Positions 46,331-59,300 of a stretch of DNA of 64,000 nt are shown here, one piece after another. A model generated the notes under the pieces. It did not search any database. It had not been told where the DNA came from and saw nothing but the letters and a program-made list of their open reading frames with translations. Numbering within the stretch: position 1 is the first letter of the stretch; the number at the start of each line of letters is the position of its first letter. This DNA is from Monocercomonoides exilis (taxonomy: Eukaryota > Preaxostyla > Oxymonadida > Polymastigidae), in contig LSRY02000059.1 of assembly GCA_001643675.2 (NCBI GenBank), positions 377,001-441,000 on the forward strand. Reading direction: 5' to 3'. The position numbers were made by a program, and so were the translations under genes.

Positions 46331-46829
46331 CAGTTGTTATAAGACACACGCACTTCAACCGCTTCCACAGTTGCATATGAAAAAGGTGTTTGTGGAGTCC
46401 GCATAGAAAAAGAGCAGCCTGCAAAAGCCGAGCAACTGAGGAGGCCGTTTCAGTACGAAGGATAAAAGACGAGGAAGAGGACGAAGGATTAAGAGAGGGG
46501 AAAAAGAAAAAGTTCAAGTGAAGATTTTCGTTATGTGGAAGATTAAAAAGTGTCTGAATGAGAAAATCTTAAATATCATGTTGTTTCTTTTGTAATTTTT
46601 TTCTATAGCTTTGACCAATTAATTTTAATAACTAATTTCAATGATTATTAATTTAAATACAATTATTAACAATAAACAATAGTTTATTTGACAAATATCA
46701 TGTGCTTCCATCATATTTTTCTATATGTGTTAAAGAAAATTATTCGTTTTCCATAAATGTTTTAAGATCTTCATAATCAATTTAAAATTTTTTATGCAAT
46801 AACATCATAATACTAATTTTTATATAAAA

Positions 46830-47102
46830 AATATTGATTACATATTGTAATTATTGTTTTCTTTTTTACAAACCAGTTAACTTATGTTTTGTTCTATTTA
46901 TTGAATTAACGATATTTTTTAATAATTGTTTATGTTTTTTTCAAATTTTGTAATAAAAACAATTGGAAACAAATTAAAATCAACAAATAATTAATAATAA
47001 TATATTAATCGATATTTTCATGCAATTTCAAACAATATTTATCTAATCAACCTAACCCTTAATGAAAAAAAATATTGATCAAACTACGTAATTTTTTATG
47101 AT
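46830..47102 (+). repeat. Direct repeat, downstream copy (interrupted)
   Basis: Same sequence family as 45,620-45,915. Its 3' part continues after the inserted element as tatcaaaaaaatcacccata at 48,431. Confidence 0.7.
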
Positions 47103-47103
47103 A

Positions 47104-48430
47104 CAGTCTTACCCAAAAAGATGTTGATCTGTCCTTTTTTAATGTCAATCATACCATGCTTATTAATTTTGATGGTAAACCATATTTTTCATTAATTTAT
47201 GGACAATAAAATAAATAATATTTTTCTCACGTTTTAAATGAAATTTTTTATTTTATTTTGGTATAGGCATACTCCGCATTGTTAATTGTTTGTTTTCGTG
47301 TTGTTTATTAACAGATGAGGTGGCTCAAAGTCAAAACATTTAGAGGTTATCAATCCATCCAAAAATCAATTTAACTGGAAAATGTTCGTGAATAAGGACT
47401 CATGCTATTAATTAACTATTAATTATTTCAACATCTGTTTTTCTTGTTTTTGAATCCAATTCTTTTTTGTGAAAAAAATCTTTTAACGATATTTGAATAT
47501 AATTTGTTTCATGTTGAATTCATTTCAAACAACAATAACCTCGACAATTGCATCAAAAAACTGTAACACAATTGATTATTTGTTGTTTGTTGTTTAAATT
47601 TTCTCTTTTCAACTAATTTTTAAAAAGTAAAAAATGATATCAACGCACAATTATAAAATTTTCATGTTCAATAAAAACATTGTTTTATGAATTGGAACAT
47701 AATAAACACGCAAATACAGCGTGTAAAAATACTTGAAGATTCTTTTGTTTCGTGGCAAATATAAATTGAATGCATGGTTCAATCAAATAATTTTATCAAA
47801 ACGATAATACCAATGAATATGTATATAAAAGGAATTATCTTTAATAAGTCATTATGAAATTTGCCTCATTCAAACAACAAATGTCTTTACGCTGTAAAAT
47901 GATGATAAAATGAAATAATGTTGTTTTCACGAAGTTTCTTTAAAATTTTCCTTTCAAAAAAAGAAGAAAATGAAAGTTATAGATTGTATATCGAAAACAA
48001 ACTTTTAGATATAGCAATTGCCTGAATATATTGTAACCTTTATTGTGAGAAAATTGGAAAACATATTTTCTCTTTTTGCAAAATATATAACTTCAATATT
48101 GTGAGAAACACTTTCTCCGTTAACTTCTCATATATTTCTTTCAACAGTTTGGGTTATATTTCTTTTCTTGATAAATATCGAAAAAAACAAAATAACAAAT
48201 TATTTTTCTTGTTGAAGACCATATAAAACCAGCAATATCATACGTTAAACTGCTTCAAATTTGTTTCTGCACAAGCTATTAACGAGAACGACTCTTCAAA
48301 AAATACTAGTGTAACAAAAAAATTTCCAACAATTATCACCTCATTCAATATTGGGTGAGAGTTATTTTAATTTTTGATGGTATGATCGACATTAAAAAGG
48401 ACAGATCAACATTTTTTTTGGGACGGACTG
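47104..48430. mobile_element. Tc1/mariner-like element, 1,327 bp, degenerate
   Basis: The left end CAGTCTTACCCAAAAAGATG and the right end, read in reverse, CAGTCCGTCCCAAAAAAAAT both run on into TGTTGATCTGTCC and aatgtc-atcatacca, giving imperfect inverted repeats of about 55 bases. TA borders both ends (47,102-47,103 and 48,431-48,432). CAGT ends, a TA target and a length near 1.3 kb are the pattern of Tc1/mariner transposons. No transposase frame survives; the interior is AT rich with many stops. Confidence 0.8.
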
Positions 48431-48432
48431 TA

Positions 48433-49031
48433 TCAAAAAAATCACCCATATTATTAATTTTTAAAAAAATTCAAAAGAAAATCAATGTATAACAAACTAT
48501 TTGTGGAATAGATAAGCAGTTTCTTAATTCTGCTGGTAATTCTAAAACAAAACCATCATCCATTTCGGACATTAATTATCGACACAACACGACAGATCTT
48601 GAGATCTGAATGATCCAGACAGATCGGAACAGATCTTTGTCGCATTGATCTGTCGAAAACCCATTAAATACATTATTATTAATATATTAAATAAATGAAA
48701 CAGTTATTTATTATTAACTCAGAATGTAAATTTTTAAAAAACCAATTGTTCAAAAAATCCTTCTTTATTGTGAATGAATAAAAATATATCTTATCAATTT
48801 AAAAATGTATTTCATGTCTGTCGACCAGTCGAAACCACTTTTATAAGTCGGCTTGTCGCAAAGGCCTATTACTGAAAATAACTTTTTAATACCTTATTTT
48901 CTTGTATAATTTATTGAGAACAAAATATTCAAGCAACAGTGATCCGAAGTTTACCATAATTAATTAATCATTGATCAAACAATTTTTTATCTTTATATTT
49001 TGATAATTGTCTTCGCGTTTTCTTGATTTGT
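48433..49031. other. AT-rich region upstream of the zinc-knuckle gene
   Basis: Includes an inverted motif pair CGACAGATC / GATCTGTCG at 48,590-48,655 and AT-rich sequence. The promoter of the zinc-knuckle gene should lie here; no box recognised. Confidence 0.4.
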
Positions 49032-52000
49032 ATGGCTGAAAAATTTCGAGAAAGGAAATTTACAGCCGAAGTTGTGCAAACAAGACGCCCTGTTATTGAT
49101 AATGAAAAGCGAATTTTTACGCCAGAAGCAATTGGTTTGAATGCAATAAAATCATTAATTTGTGCGGGAAATGTTTTATAATAATAATATTTTGCTTTTG
49201 ACTGCATTTTGGGATGCCTTCAGAAAAGGATTCATCTTTTTCAATAAAAACGCCTCATTTGTCGTTATCAATTGATAAGTCATCCGTTCGTGAGTTTTTT
49301 TCGGTTGACAGTTCACAAATGGTCCATGCTATTAATCATGAAAATTATGATATTACGAATACGCTGGAAGGAATTCAGCCTCATGTTGAAAGTAATGAAT
49401 TACATTATGATAATCTGTTGACAGAACCCCTTCCACCGGTACAATATCGACCAATTCCTGCAACGCAATTAAATCAAGTTGATGACGGACCAATTCCGGA
49501 GTATATAGCTATGCTTTCTCTTTCTGATCCTTCGTATTCTAATGAAAAGAGAAGGAAAGATAATAGAAGAATAAAGCATCGTTACACCACATCAAACGAC
49601 CATCACAAGGAAGAGAAAAAAATGAGAGGTAAAAAAGACTCAACTGGTTTACAGAAATCTGCGTCCGGATCACATTCTTCCCAAGGTTCAATTGAAGGGA
49701 CGGTGTTAACAGCATCAGAAACTGGACGAGGCGAAGTGCAATCTTCAAATCATACAAACTTAAACACAACCAAATACTCCATGCTGACGAATACAACAAT
49801 GTCATTAGGAGATAATTATCAGCAGAAGTTTCGTTCGGATCAAATGGACAGTAATTTGCATGATGCACCCGAAGAACATAGTGGCAGCGAGAAATCAAAG
49901 CGGCACAAACACAAAGACGGTGATATGAAAAAGCTTTCACAGACCCAGCCGCTTCCTGCTGTGAATGCGCTTGAAGGCGATCTGCTCTCTTCTCGAAAAG
50001 GGCGGCACAGTGGCAATCACGAGCATCACCACCGTCACCATCACAAACACGGAGAAAATCGACATCACAGCCACCACAACCATCACAGTAGAAAAGGGAG
50101 TCCGCTGAACAATGCACCACAAACGCGCAATCCGATTCCAGTGGATCCGACATATGGCTACTTGGATGATCCATACACTCCGTCAAAGATGTACCTCTCT
50201 TCTTTATCATCTCTTACCTCATCCACACTCACCTCCACCAGTTCTCGCGAGTCAACCGACACATCCGTCTCCTCTTCATTGAAATCCTCTCCGCTCAGCT
50301 CTTCCCCCGTGGACTCTCCAAACGTTGGGCGGCAGTCTTCTCTTCTGCCGTCTACCTCGCTCACCCCGTCGCCCACAGCAAGTGCGCCAGCAGCGAGCAT
50401 CTTCCCTGCCTTTCTGACACACCCTGTGTCTTCTCCTCTCCCCATCGTCCACTCCTCCAACTCTCCCGAGCGCTCAGAGGGCACAAACTGCACTGGCTCG
50501 CGGATGGATGCGCAGAACACACAGAACTCGTATGCCGTCAAGCCGACTGTCACCAAGCGACTCAGCTCGCATCTGCCGTGCTTTGTGATCTCTGGCTCTT
50601 CTCGCAACATCCCTTCATCAAGTGGGGCAGCCACATCTCCTCCTTCTTCGCCTACTTGCAGTTCGAAGACTCCCTCTCACCACTCCTCTCTCCACTCCTC
50701 CAGCAACGCCCAGTCCTCTCAGCACTCGTCAGTCGCTGACTCCACACAGACTGCCTCTTTCTCTTCTCCCCACACAAAAGAGCAGAACTCCCCTGCTCGT
50801 CTCTCCACAGCCTCTCCTTCCTCTTCCTCTCTCAGCAACAATTCCTCCAAGTTTCTCGCAGCGTCTGTTGATTCTCTTGCCACTTCGTCCGATTCGCAGC
50901 GCCGCAGCGACTCTTCCCGCCATCTCGAAAGAGCAACTGCCTCTCTTCTTTCTCCCTCTCAGTCTTTTCCTTCTTCCCCTAAACCAGAATCACCTGTTGA
51001 CCAGCTGCCTCCACCTTTGTTTGCGTCTTCCTCTCTTCTCCAGCCAGCATCTGAGTTTACTTCCTCTTCTGCGTCCACATTTGTGGCCTCGCAGCATCTA
51101 CAGCCAACTTACTGCAGACAACATTCTTCTTCTTCCTCCTCCTCCTCCTCTTCCTCTTCCCTCTCTGCCTCTTCCTCCTTCCCATCAGGTGTCTCCCCTT
51201 CCTCTGCCTCTTCCTTCTCCACCGCCACGTCACTCATTGCCCCTCTCCCCTCCTCCTTCGATCCTTCCCTTGCTCCATCTCCCACCCCCTCGGACTCTCT
51301 CTTCGCCTCCTCCTCTGCACTCCACCCGCCTTCCCCAACACTTCACACCATCCGCAGCGAGTCCCAAAGCCCTTCTTCCACCCCTTCCCCTCACTTCCTC
51401 TCGTCTCCTCTTCTTTCCTTTGCTTCAGCAAATCCATCTGCTAACAATGCAAACGATGGGATGTTCCTGCAGTTGACTGAGACAGAGAAGAAAGAAGACG
51501 GCAGGAAGAGAATGGAGCACGAAATGTCTGCTCAGAAGGAGGCAGATGGGCAAATTGCTTCAACAGCTGCTGCTTCTGATGAAGTTGCCAATGGAATAAT
51601 TGGAGTTCAAAGCACAGAAGTTGCAGATGGCTTGGCAGAACATGCTGAAGAGACACGAAACTCGTCTGAAGAAGAAGACGAGGAGTCTTCCAGCACATAC
51701 AGCAGCAGCAGTAGTGGTAGTGACAGCGACAGTGATTCATCTTCTGATGACGATGACGATGATGAGGATGATGAAGATGAGAGCAATGAAGTTGGAGTAA
51801 GAGGCAGAGAAAGAGGAAGAGGAAGAGATGTTGAAGGAAATGAAGACGGAGAAGGAGAAGGAGACGAAAGTGATGATCGATCAAGCACAGATTCATCATC
51901 CATGTATTCCTCGCGCACTTCCTTCGGCTCTCGCCACTCGTCTCGCTCATCTCTCTCCTCCAACTCTCCCTCCACCTCTTCCCTCTCCTCCGAAGACTTC

Positions 52001-54676
52001 ATCCGGCGCGGCCTGATCTCAGCCACTTCTGAAGACATCACTGCCCCTTCCTCCATCCCAAGCTCCACCAACTTCTCCTCCAGCCTCTCCAGCTCTGCCA
52101 CACAGGCCACCCCGCCCCGCCAGCCGATCCGCAGCAGCCTTCCTTCTGCCTCTTCCTCTGGCTCTTTGGCATCCAACGGCAGCTTCTCCATCCTCGACCA
52201 CCCGCCCCTCATCTCCTTCGCTATGTCCTCGCCCCACCACAACCCGCAGGTCCCCTTTGTTGCTACGCCTTCTTCTTCTCTCATGTCGTTCTCTGCTTAT
52301 GGCTCTCCCTCTCTCAATCACTTGCTCCACTTCCAGCCGATGCAGCTGCCGAAACAGGCACTTGCTCAGTCACAGACATCTGTGAGTGATCTCTTTCATC
52401 CTCTTTCGTTGGGAATTACTCCACCCACACTGGCTGCCACTTCTCCTGCAGTTGCTGGCATTTCTTCTTCTGCTGCTTCTTCTTCATCTTCTTCTTCATC
52501 TTCTGGTTCTTCATCAACAGCTTCTTCAAACATCCATTCCTCATCCTCTTTCTCTTCTCTTTCCTCTCCTTCCAATTCTACCACAGTAGCTTCTTCTCCA
52601 ACTTCTTCTTCTTATTCTTCTTCTTCTTCCTCTTCCTCTTCCCAATCCTCTCAATCAGGCATCCCTCCTTCTCCCTCCATCTCCTCCTACCCAACCTTTG
52701 CAGCCGCCTCCTCCTTTTCCCTCACTCCTCCTCTTCCTTCTGCCCAGTCTCTTCTCTCTAATCCTCTCTCTCCTCTTGTCTCACCCACCCTCTTCCCTTC
52801 CTTCATGCACTCATCAATGGCCATGTCTTCCCCTGGAATGTCCCCCACATTCTTCTCTTCTCAGCCAATTCCTACTAATATAACTTCTTCTTCTTCTTCC
52901 TCTTCTTCCTCTTCTTCTAATTCATCATCATCATCATCATCTTCTTCTTCTGTAAAGACTGTTCAGATTAATCTCCCCAATTCCTCCCAACAGACACACA
53001 CACAGCATCAGCTTCAATCCCAGTCTCAATCTCAATCACAATCACAATCTCTTTCCTCTTCCAACTCCGACCAAAACGACGGCGATGGCGCAAGCACGGT
53101 CTCGTCTGAGCTGTCTGCCAATCTTCTCTCGTCTTCTCCTTCTGTCAGCATCAGCACTTCTGTCTTGTCACACGGCTTCTCCCCAACCATCGCCCCAACA
53201 CCTGACTTCGCCCACTCCCCCTTCCCTTCTCCTCCCTCTGGCCCCATCTCATCTGCTTCTGCTGCTTCTTCTTCTGCTTCTTCTTCTTCTCCTTTCTCCT
53301 TCGTCTCTCCTCATCTCTCTCCTGCCCCTTCTCCTCCTCAACTGTCACCTACTTCTCAGCCTTCGAAACTGAATCCAACGATGCCTTCTACTTCCTCCTC
53401 TTCCTCTTCTTTATCTTCTTCAGCAAACAGATCTGTTCTTCAGCCTTTCCCACATCTTTCAGCTTCTGCTCGCACCTTCACTCCTAGAAAACCTTCTTCA
53501 TTGTCTTCATCATCATCTTCTTCTTCTACTTCTTCTGTTGCTTCTTCTGCTTCAAATTCCACTTCCTCATTGCCCTCAGGCATCTCATCCCCCTCTTCCT
53601 TGTCTGTTTCCTCCCTCCCTTCACTCTCTGCCCAAACAGACCAATCTCCTTCTCTTCTGAACACCACCCCTTCCTCTCAGACACCTTCAATGTTGAATTC
53701 CCCCTCTCAATCACAGCAGACTGAAGACTCGTTCATCCCCCCTGTCCCACACAACATTCAGAGCATGGCTGACATCCCAGTTGGAATGGCTGCATCAAAA
53801 GAGGAGATGAGCCATCATCTGCAGAACAAGCTCATTTCAGGCGTTCCTCTCGCAGAAGTCCCACCGAATGTGTCTGGAGTGAGTATGATGCAGAACATGG
53901 TGCATTATAGTGTGCCATTGGGAAATGTGCCATTCATCGTGGGAGGAGGAGGAGGAGGAGGAGGAGGAGGAGGAGCCATTGGAGGGATAAGAGGCATGCC
54001 GAGTGCTGGTTCAGCCATCTCCCCCTCTCCACAGCTGACGATGGAGCAGTTCAATTCCCTTACTCCTCTTCAGCAGCAGCACATGGAGGCTGTGATGCAG
54101 TGGCAGCTCACAATGCAGCTGGAAATGGAGATGCAGCGCGAAGGCGCAGTCGAGAAAATGGCTGGGCTGCCTCCGCAGCCTTCTCCCTTCGCCTTTCTCG
54201 AGCAGTCTATTCCACCTGGCTACACAAAGACAGGCAGCTTTCTCCCCCACCGTGTGATCAACCCACAGGAACTCACAGGACTTTCTGTCGCGCCAAATCT
54301 CCGCCTCAAGCAAGGGCTGGGCGGAGGTGGCAGTGGAGGTGGAGGAATGGGAGGAGGAGGAGGAGGAGGAGCATCAGGAACAGCCTCTGCTTCTTCAAAG
54401 GGAGGTGCAGCTGAGACGAATTTCCCGCCAGATCGCTGCTTCCATTGCGGTGCGAAGGGCCATCTCTTCATTGACTGCCCTCATCACAAGCGGGAGAAGA
54501 CTATCGACAAGGACTCGTGCTTCAGATGTGGTAGAAAAGGTCATACTTCTAAGGAGTGCACATTTGAGGACACGCGCCTTTGTTTTGTTTGCGGGGGAGT
54601 GGGACACATTTCAAAGGAGTGCCCAATCAGAAGAAAAAAAAGGAAGGGAAAAAAGAAGGCAGAGCAAGCACAGTAA
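49032..54676 (+). CDS. Giant serine-rich protein with three C-terminal CCHC zinc knuckles
   Basis: Exon 1 (49032..49134) and exon 2 (49224..54676) join in phase 1 (donor gtttga, acceptor cttcag) to give 1,851 residues. Exon 1 reads MAEKFRERKFTAEVVQTRR and leads smoothly into the long exon; starting inside exon 2 at 49,214 would lose it. The N-terminal 120 residues look ordered, followed by a His-rich segment (HEHHHRHHHKHGENRHHSHH), about 1,500 residues of serine-rich sequence, an acidic block (SDDDDDDEDDEDESNE) and poly-Gly. Three CX2CX4HX4C zinc knuckles lie at about 1773-1786, 1800-1813 and 1821-1834 (CFHCGAKGHLFIDC, CFRCGRKGHTSKEC, CFVCGGVGHISKEC), then a basic tail. Such knuckles bind single-stranded RNA or DNA. 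No KH or RING domain is visible, so it is not an SF1 or RBBP6 type. The specific role is unknown. Confidence 0.85.
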
Positions 54677-54841
54677 ATTTATGTTTAAGTTTTACATTCT
54701 GTTATCTGAAGTCAATGATAATTGTTCATACTTTATACATCTCCTGTGGTTTTTATTTTTTTGTAAAGTTTTTTCATTTTTATTTATTTACGTTTATGAT
54801 CAAATTTTTTGATCAAAAGGGTTTTTTAAATATTGTTTCTT

Positions 54842-55914
54842 ATGTTGGAGCAAAAAAAGCCAAGATTTATAAAAGTTGAAGAGGAAAGAGTAGATTCTTC
54901 CACCTCTGAGGTGAAAGCGAACCCGATTCCGCGTGATTATGGTGCTTCTTTGGTTTCTGGAATAAAAGGTTTTTTTTTATTTCCCGAACGTACGATTTGT
55001 GTTTAAATTTAGCACTTTGAACAATTAGATAAACTTTCTGAAAAAGTTGAACATTCATTGGAATTTGAGTTTCCTCAAAAAATTAAAGAGTTTCAGAAAT
55101 ACGTTGAAGAAGTAAAATCTATTTCACTTGAAGACATCACAGCAGCTGCCATTCTTCCAACAAAAGAAGAGGTTAGTGATGATATAAAAGATAGAAAAAA
55201 GAGAATCAAACAGATTAAAAAAGAAAAGAGAGCCGAGCTAAAGAAAGAAGCAGAATTATCCACTTCTTCGGAAGAAAAAGACGATGACAATGAACACGAA
55301 TATGATTTTGAAGATGATATTTATTTACCTGCTGTTTTTATTCCTTCAAAACTTAAAGTTCCTCGAAACAATGCATTGGAGCGCTTGATATCAATTGCAA
55401 TACTGATTAAAGAAGAAATGACTTCTCTTCTTCTTGACCTAAGGACCTGGCTGCGCCTCAGGATTCCATCTTTACTTGGTTTTATTTTTATTTTAATTTC
55501 TTTTTTTAATTTGTATTATTATTATTATTATTTTTCCTTTTAATTGGCTAATATTCATTTTTCCACTTTTTTATTAACCCATGTTTTTCAGATGGTGACA
55601 ATCTCGGAAGTGATATTGTAAGTGCGCACATCGAAGCTATTACGTATGCCATTGATTGCGCAACTGGACTTCTGCAACTTGCAAGCACATACAGAGTTGC
55701 AAGAGGTAAATTGATTATGCAAATTTGTTCATCTCCGTTCAATGATGATCTGAGAAAGGCTTTTGTTGCTTCAGATGTTGATTTGTATCACAATCTTATG
55801 CAACTCATTCCAAATACAGTGAATGTTCTGATATCGACATACGATGCATTAGGAAAGAACATGGAACAGATCAAGGCTCCAAGAACTGTAGAGCAAAAGC
55901 AATGGCTGTATTGA
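54842..55914 (+). CDS. PSME3: Proteasome activator PA28 (REG-gamma type) subunit
   Basis: Exons 54842..54968, 55029..55478 and 55592..55914 encode 299 residues. The C-terminal half is clearly PA28/REG: the helix ending SLLLDLRTWLRLRIPSL, the loop DGDNLGSDIVSAHIEAI, then DCATGLLQLASTYRVARGK, DLRKAFVASDVDLYHNLM and the C-terminus PRTVEQKQWLY, whose end is expected to dock on the 20S proteasome. The single-gene form, Lys/Glu-rich inter-helix insert and loop fit the gamma (nuclear, ATP- and ubiquitin-independent) type better than alpha/beta; animal REG-gamma is about 254 residues. The insert contains a long charged stretch (KKRIKQIKKEKRAELKKEAE). It follows the zinc-knuckle gene in tandem after about 165 bases and converges on the RAD23-like gene. 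Exon 2 starts at 55029; the nearer acceptor at 55,011 would give a stop. Confidence 0.9.
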
Positions 55915-56350
55915 GAATAAAAGTATTTCTTTCGAATGAAAAAGCATCATTTCACTCTCTTAAACCACACTTCACGGACCAGTTTGATTCAGAAACATTT
56001 TGATTACACTTCATGTTTTTCTTCAGAAACGCAACAAATGCGTGCGAAATGAAAACTTTGATCAGCATAAAGACTGTCATTAAAAGAAAAATATGCAATA
56101 AAACAAAATTCATAAAATATAGAAACTTAAACTGAAAGAAAAATCAAAAAAGCCAAAAGGCAAATAGTGAGGTTATCTTTGAAAAGAAAAATACATATAA
56201 AGAACTGCATAAAATGGAGTTAAGACAAACATCACAACTTCATTGAATAAAACATATAGAAAAATTACATAAATATTGTCTTTCGATAAATATCAATAAA
56301 ACAAAAAATAAAACCAAATTTTTTAGAAATTATAATTCAGAACACATTGT
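55915..56350. other. Convergent intergenic region
   Basis: 3' flanks of the PA28 gene (+) and the RAD23-like gene (-). AT rich with several aataaa-like words; no gene recognised. Confidence 0.5.
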
Positions 56351-59300
56351 CTAATTGTAAAGGATGCATTCAACAGCCCTCTCATAATCGCTGCCACAAG
56401 AGACAAATGCCCCGACCGCGACTGAGTGGGTGCATCCAGTTAGCGCCATTATGCGACCGATGCTCTTCTCCTCATTCGCACTGAGCATTTGCAATGGAGC
56501 TGGCGAATCAGAAGAGTCAGAAGTCACTTGCTCGTCTAATTCTTCAGTGGAGTTGAAAGACTCTGTCAATGGACGCGAATTCAAAAATATGTTCATTGCT
56601 GGTGTTGCTTCAATGTTATGTGAATGATTTTCGTTTGATGAAGCCATCACAAATTGATTGAATGCATTTTCGCCATTTTTTGGGCTCATGCTTCCTCTGT
56701 CAGATAGATCGTAGGTTGGAATTATGATCGAATCCTTTTGAATAGCCTGAAGCTCTTTCGCGCATTGAGTTGTATTGTTATCATTTTGTTCATCTGTTGA
56801 AGTAGACAGCTTCTGAACAACTTGTCCAATCTTTCCAGAAACTTCATCAGAAGTGCTGAAACACAAGCTTTCTGTGATAAACTCTGTATCCTCCTCAGAA
56901 TCCTCGTCTTCATCTGAATTTAGCGGAGGAGGTGGTGGCGGTGGAAGCGGAGGCAGTGGAATAGACATCAAATCCTCTTCAGCTTCGTTTGTTTTCTCTT
57001 CTCCTGTCGCGTTCTCTGCTTCCTCCCCATCGTCCAGCGAGTCCACTGGAATTTGCCCTGATTCAATCAACTCCTCATCCTCATCTGCATCTGCCTCTCC
57101 TTCAGTCATCGCAACAGCAAAAGTTGTGGGAAACGAGCGAATGGAGTAGTCTGCTGTAAAGGGAGCTGGATACAACTTTATATCTTCCGACGCTAAAAGC
57201 TGCGGCGGAGGTGTTTTGCTGAGTCTTTCTTCATCGAATGCCATCGACTTGCGTGATGTTATTGCTGCTGTGATGCTGTCAAAGCTCAGCGACCTTGTCA
57301 TCACGTCTCCTCTGCCTCTTTCGTTCCTCTCACGCTCATCCCCTTCATATGAATAGCCTTCATTTGGTATGTGATAATTCCCTTCTGCAGTCATTTCTTC
57401 AGACGAATAATTGTGACCTACTTCATAATCATCTTCCATTGGTCTGACTGGCCCGTGGCATAATTTACTCATCAATCTATCGCATGCCATGATATCTTGA
57501 GGGTTTTGATATTCATAGGGAATAAACTGCTGAAGGAACAAATGGGGAAACTGAATGATTTCTTGCAACAGAAGAAGATTCGGAGAAATAAACATTGAAC
57601 AGGAAGATAAGTTGGATGAGGAAAAGGAAGAAGATGAAATAAAGAAATTGCATTCCTGAGAAGAAAGAGTCGAATCAATATCTTCATCGTCTACAGAGGC
57701 TCCAGAATAAGGAGACCTGGAAGAGTGGTGCCGTGATGATGATGATGAGGAGGAGGAGGATGAAGAAGAAGAACCCGAATAGCACAAAATCATGTCGAGT
57801 AGAAGAGACAGAGAAGAAGGCTGTCGCTGGATCAGTTTGCGCACCTTGCTGAACTGGGGATGGTGCCGCAACTGGAGGATAAGAGAGTACGAAGGCGATT
57901 CAGGTGTAGACGGATATTTGAATGAGCGCGATGAAGAAGGCGATTGTTCCTGTTCCTCCAATGAAGCTGATGGCAACTGCTCAGATGCTGAGTCAGGGCT
58001 GCTGGCATCAGAAGAAGCAGACGATGATGAATTTTGGGCGTCCGTGCACGACAGAGAGTCCGTGGACGATGAACGCGAATGCTGCGATTCTGGTGTCAGA
58101 GACGAGCCACAGGACTCCGCTGTGGTCGAGGCAAACGAGAATGCAAAGTCGAAGTGTGCTGACTGCGCTGAGGGAACAACATCCACCTCAAACAGACCTG
58201 TGGAGCCAGCGCCTGCTTCAGACGATCCCTCGAAGGATGCTTCCTCGTCGCTGTCATCGTCGCTAAGCTCTCTGAATGCTCCTTGCTCGGAGGCATTGCC
58301 ATACGAACTGCCTGGACTTCTCTCTTGTGGATGCTGCTGCATGATTGGGAAAACAGACGGGGGTGAAGTTGTACACTGCTTCGCATTCGCTTCTGTCGCA
58401 TCTGCTATCTTCCTTTCGCATTTTCGTTGTTCTGTTAGATTTCTTCCCTCTTGTCCAGGAGCCGTAAACCCAGCTTCAGATATGCTCCTATCAGCTTCTT
58501 GCGCTTCATATTCATGTAAAAACGCGTTGTGTGGTGTGGCTGAATGATATTCCTCCAATTCATCAACTTCTGAGTTCTGGAGCTCATCGATTTGCAAAGC
58601 ACGCTTGAAGCTGAATAGAGATGTGGGAACAAAAGATGACATGTATGAAAGTGTTGGTAATGCGAACGTCGCATTTTTCATAGCATCGCTTACTTCTTTC
58701 TGATCTTTAATTGGTACATTTGAAGAAATTAAAGAAACTGATGGATGACTTATTTTATATCTTTCATATGTTGTGTTTTGTTCTCTTTCAAGTGAATTAT
58801 CTTTGTCATGAGAATATGAGTCATGACAAATTTTATTAATGGTGTTTGTTTGGGGTCGGGATAAAAATGTTTTGTTTACAAGAAATTCAATTGCTATCTC
58901 TAAATTGTTATTTGCTGCCTTCAAACAAGAAATTGACGCTTCTCGTTCAAATCCCATTGTATCAAGCTGAATCATTTTATCATCAAAGTTTTCAATGCAA
59001 TTTTCTGCCTTCAAAGCGCTGGGAAACCGATCATTAAATGAATGTATTTCATGTGCTTTTTTGCCTGAATTGAATTTCTAAATAAAACGATTACAAAATT
59101 GGTGAAATATCTCAAATACTGGAATAAAATGAAGTGCATACAGTTTCTCCGGCTATCATGATACTATCTCCCTCTTTCTTTTATGAAATTGATATTTTTG
59201 AAAAAACATTATAAAAATTTTTGTTGAAAAAGCACAGTGAATCAAACGATATAATAATCTTTTAATTTTTGCTCTTCTATCAATTTGACATTTTTGAAAT

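Noticed and set aside
48968-49207. Minus-strand 79-residue frame upstream of the zinc-knuckle gene
   Set aside because: It overlaps exon 1 of the + strand gene and has no homology or splice support.
49214-49223. ATG at 49,214 as start of the zinc-knuckle protein
   Set aside because: This ATG falls within the last bases of an intron (acceptor cttcag at 49,218-49,223) once exon 1 at 49,032 is recognised; the phase-1 join gives a longer, smoother N-terminus.
54969-55028. PA28 exon 2 starting at the first acceptor (tttaaatttag at about 55,013)
   Set aside because: With the phase-1 donor at 54,968 it would create an immediate TGA; the next acceptor at 55,028 keeps the frame.
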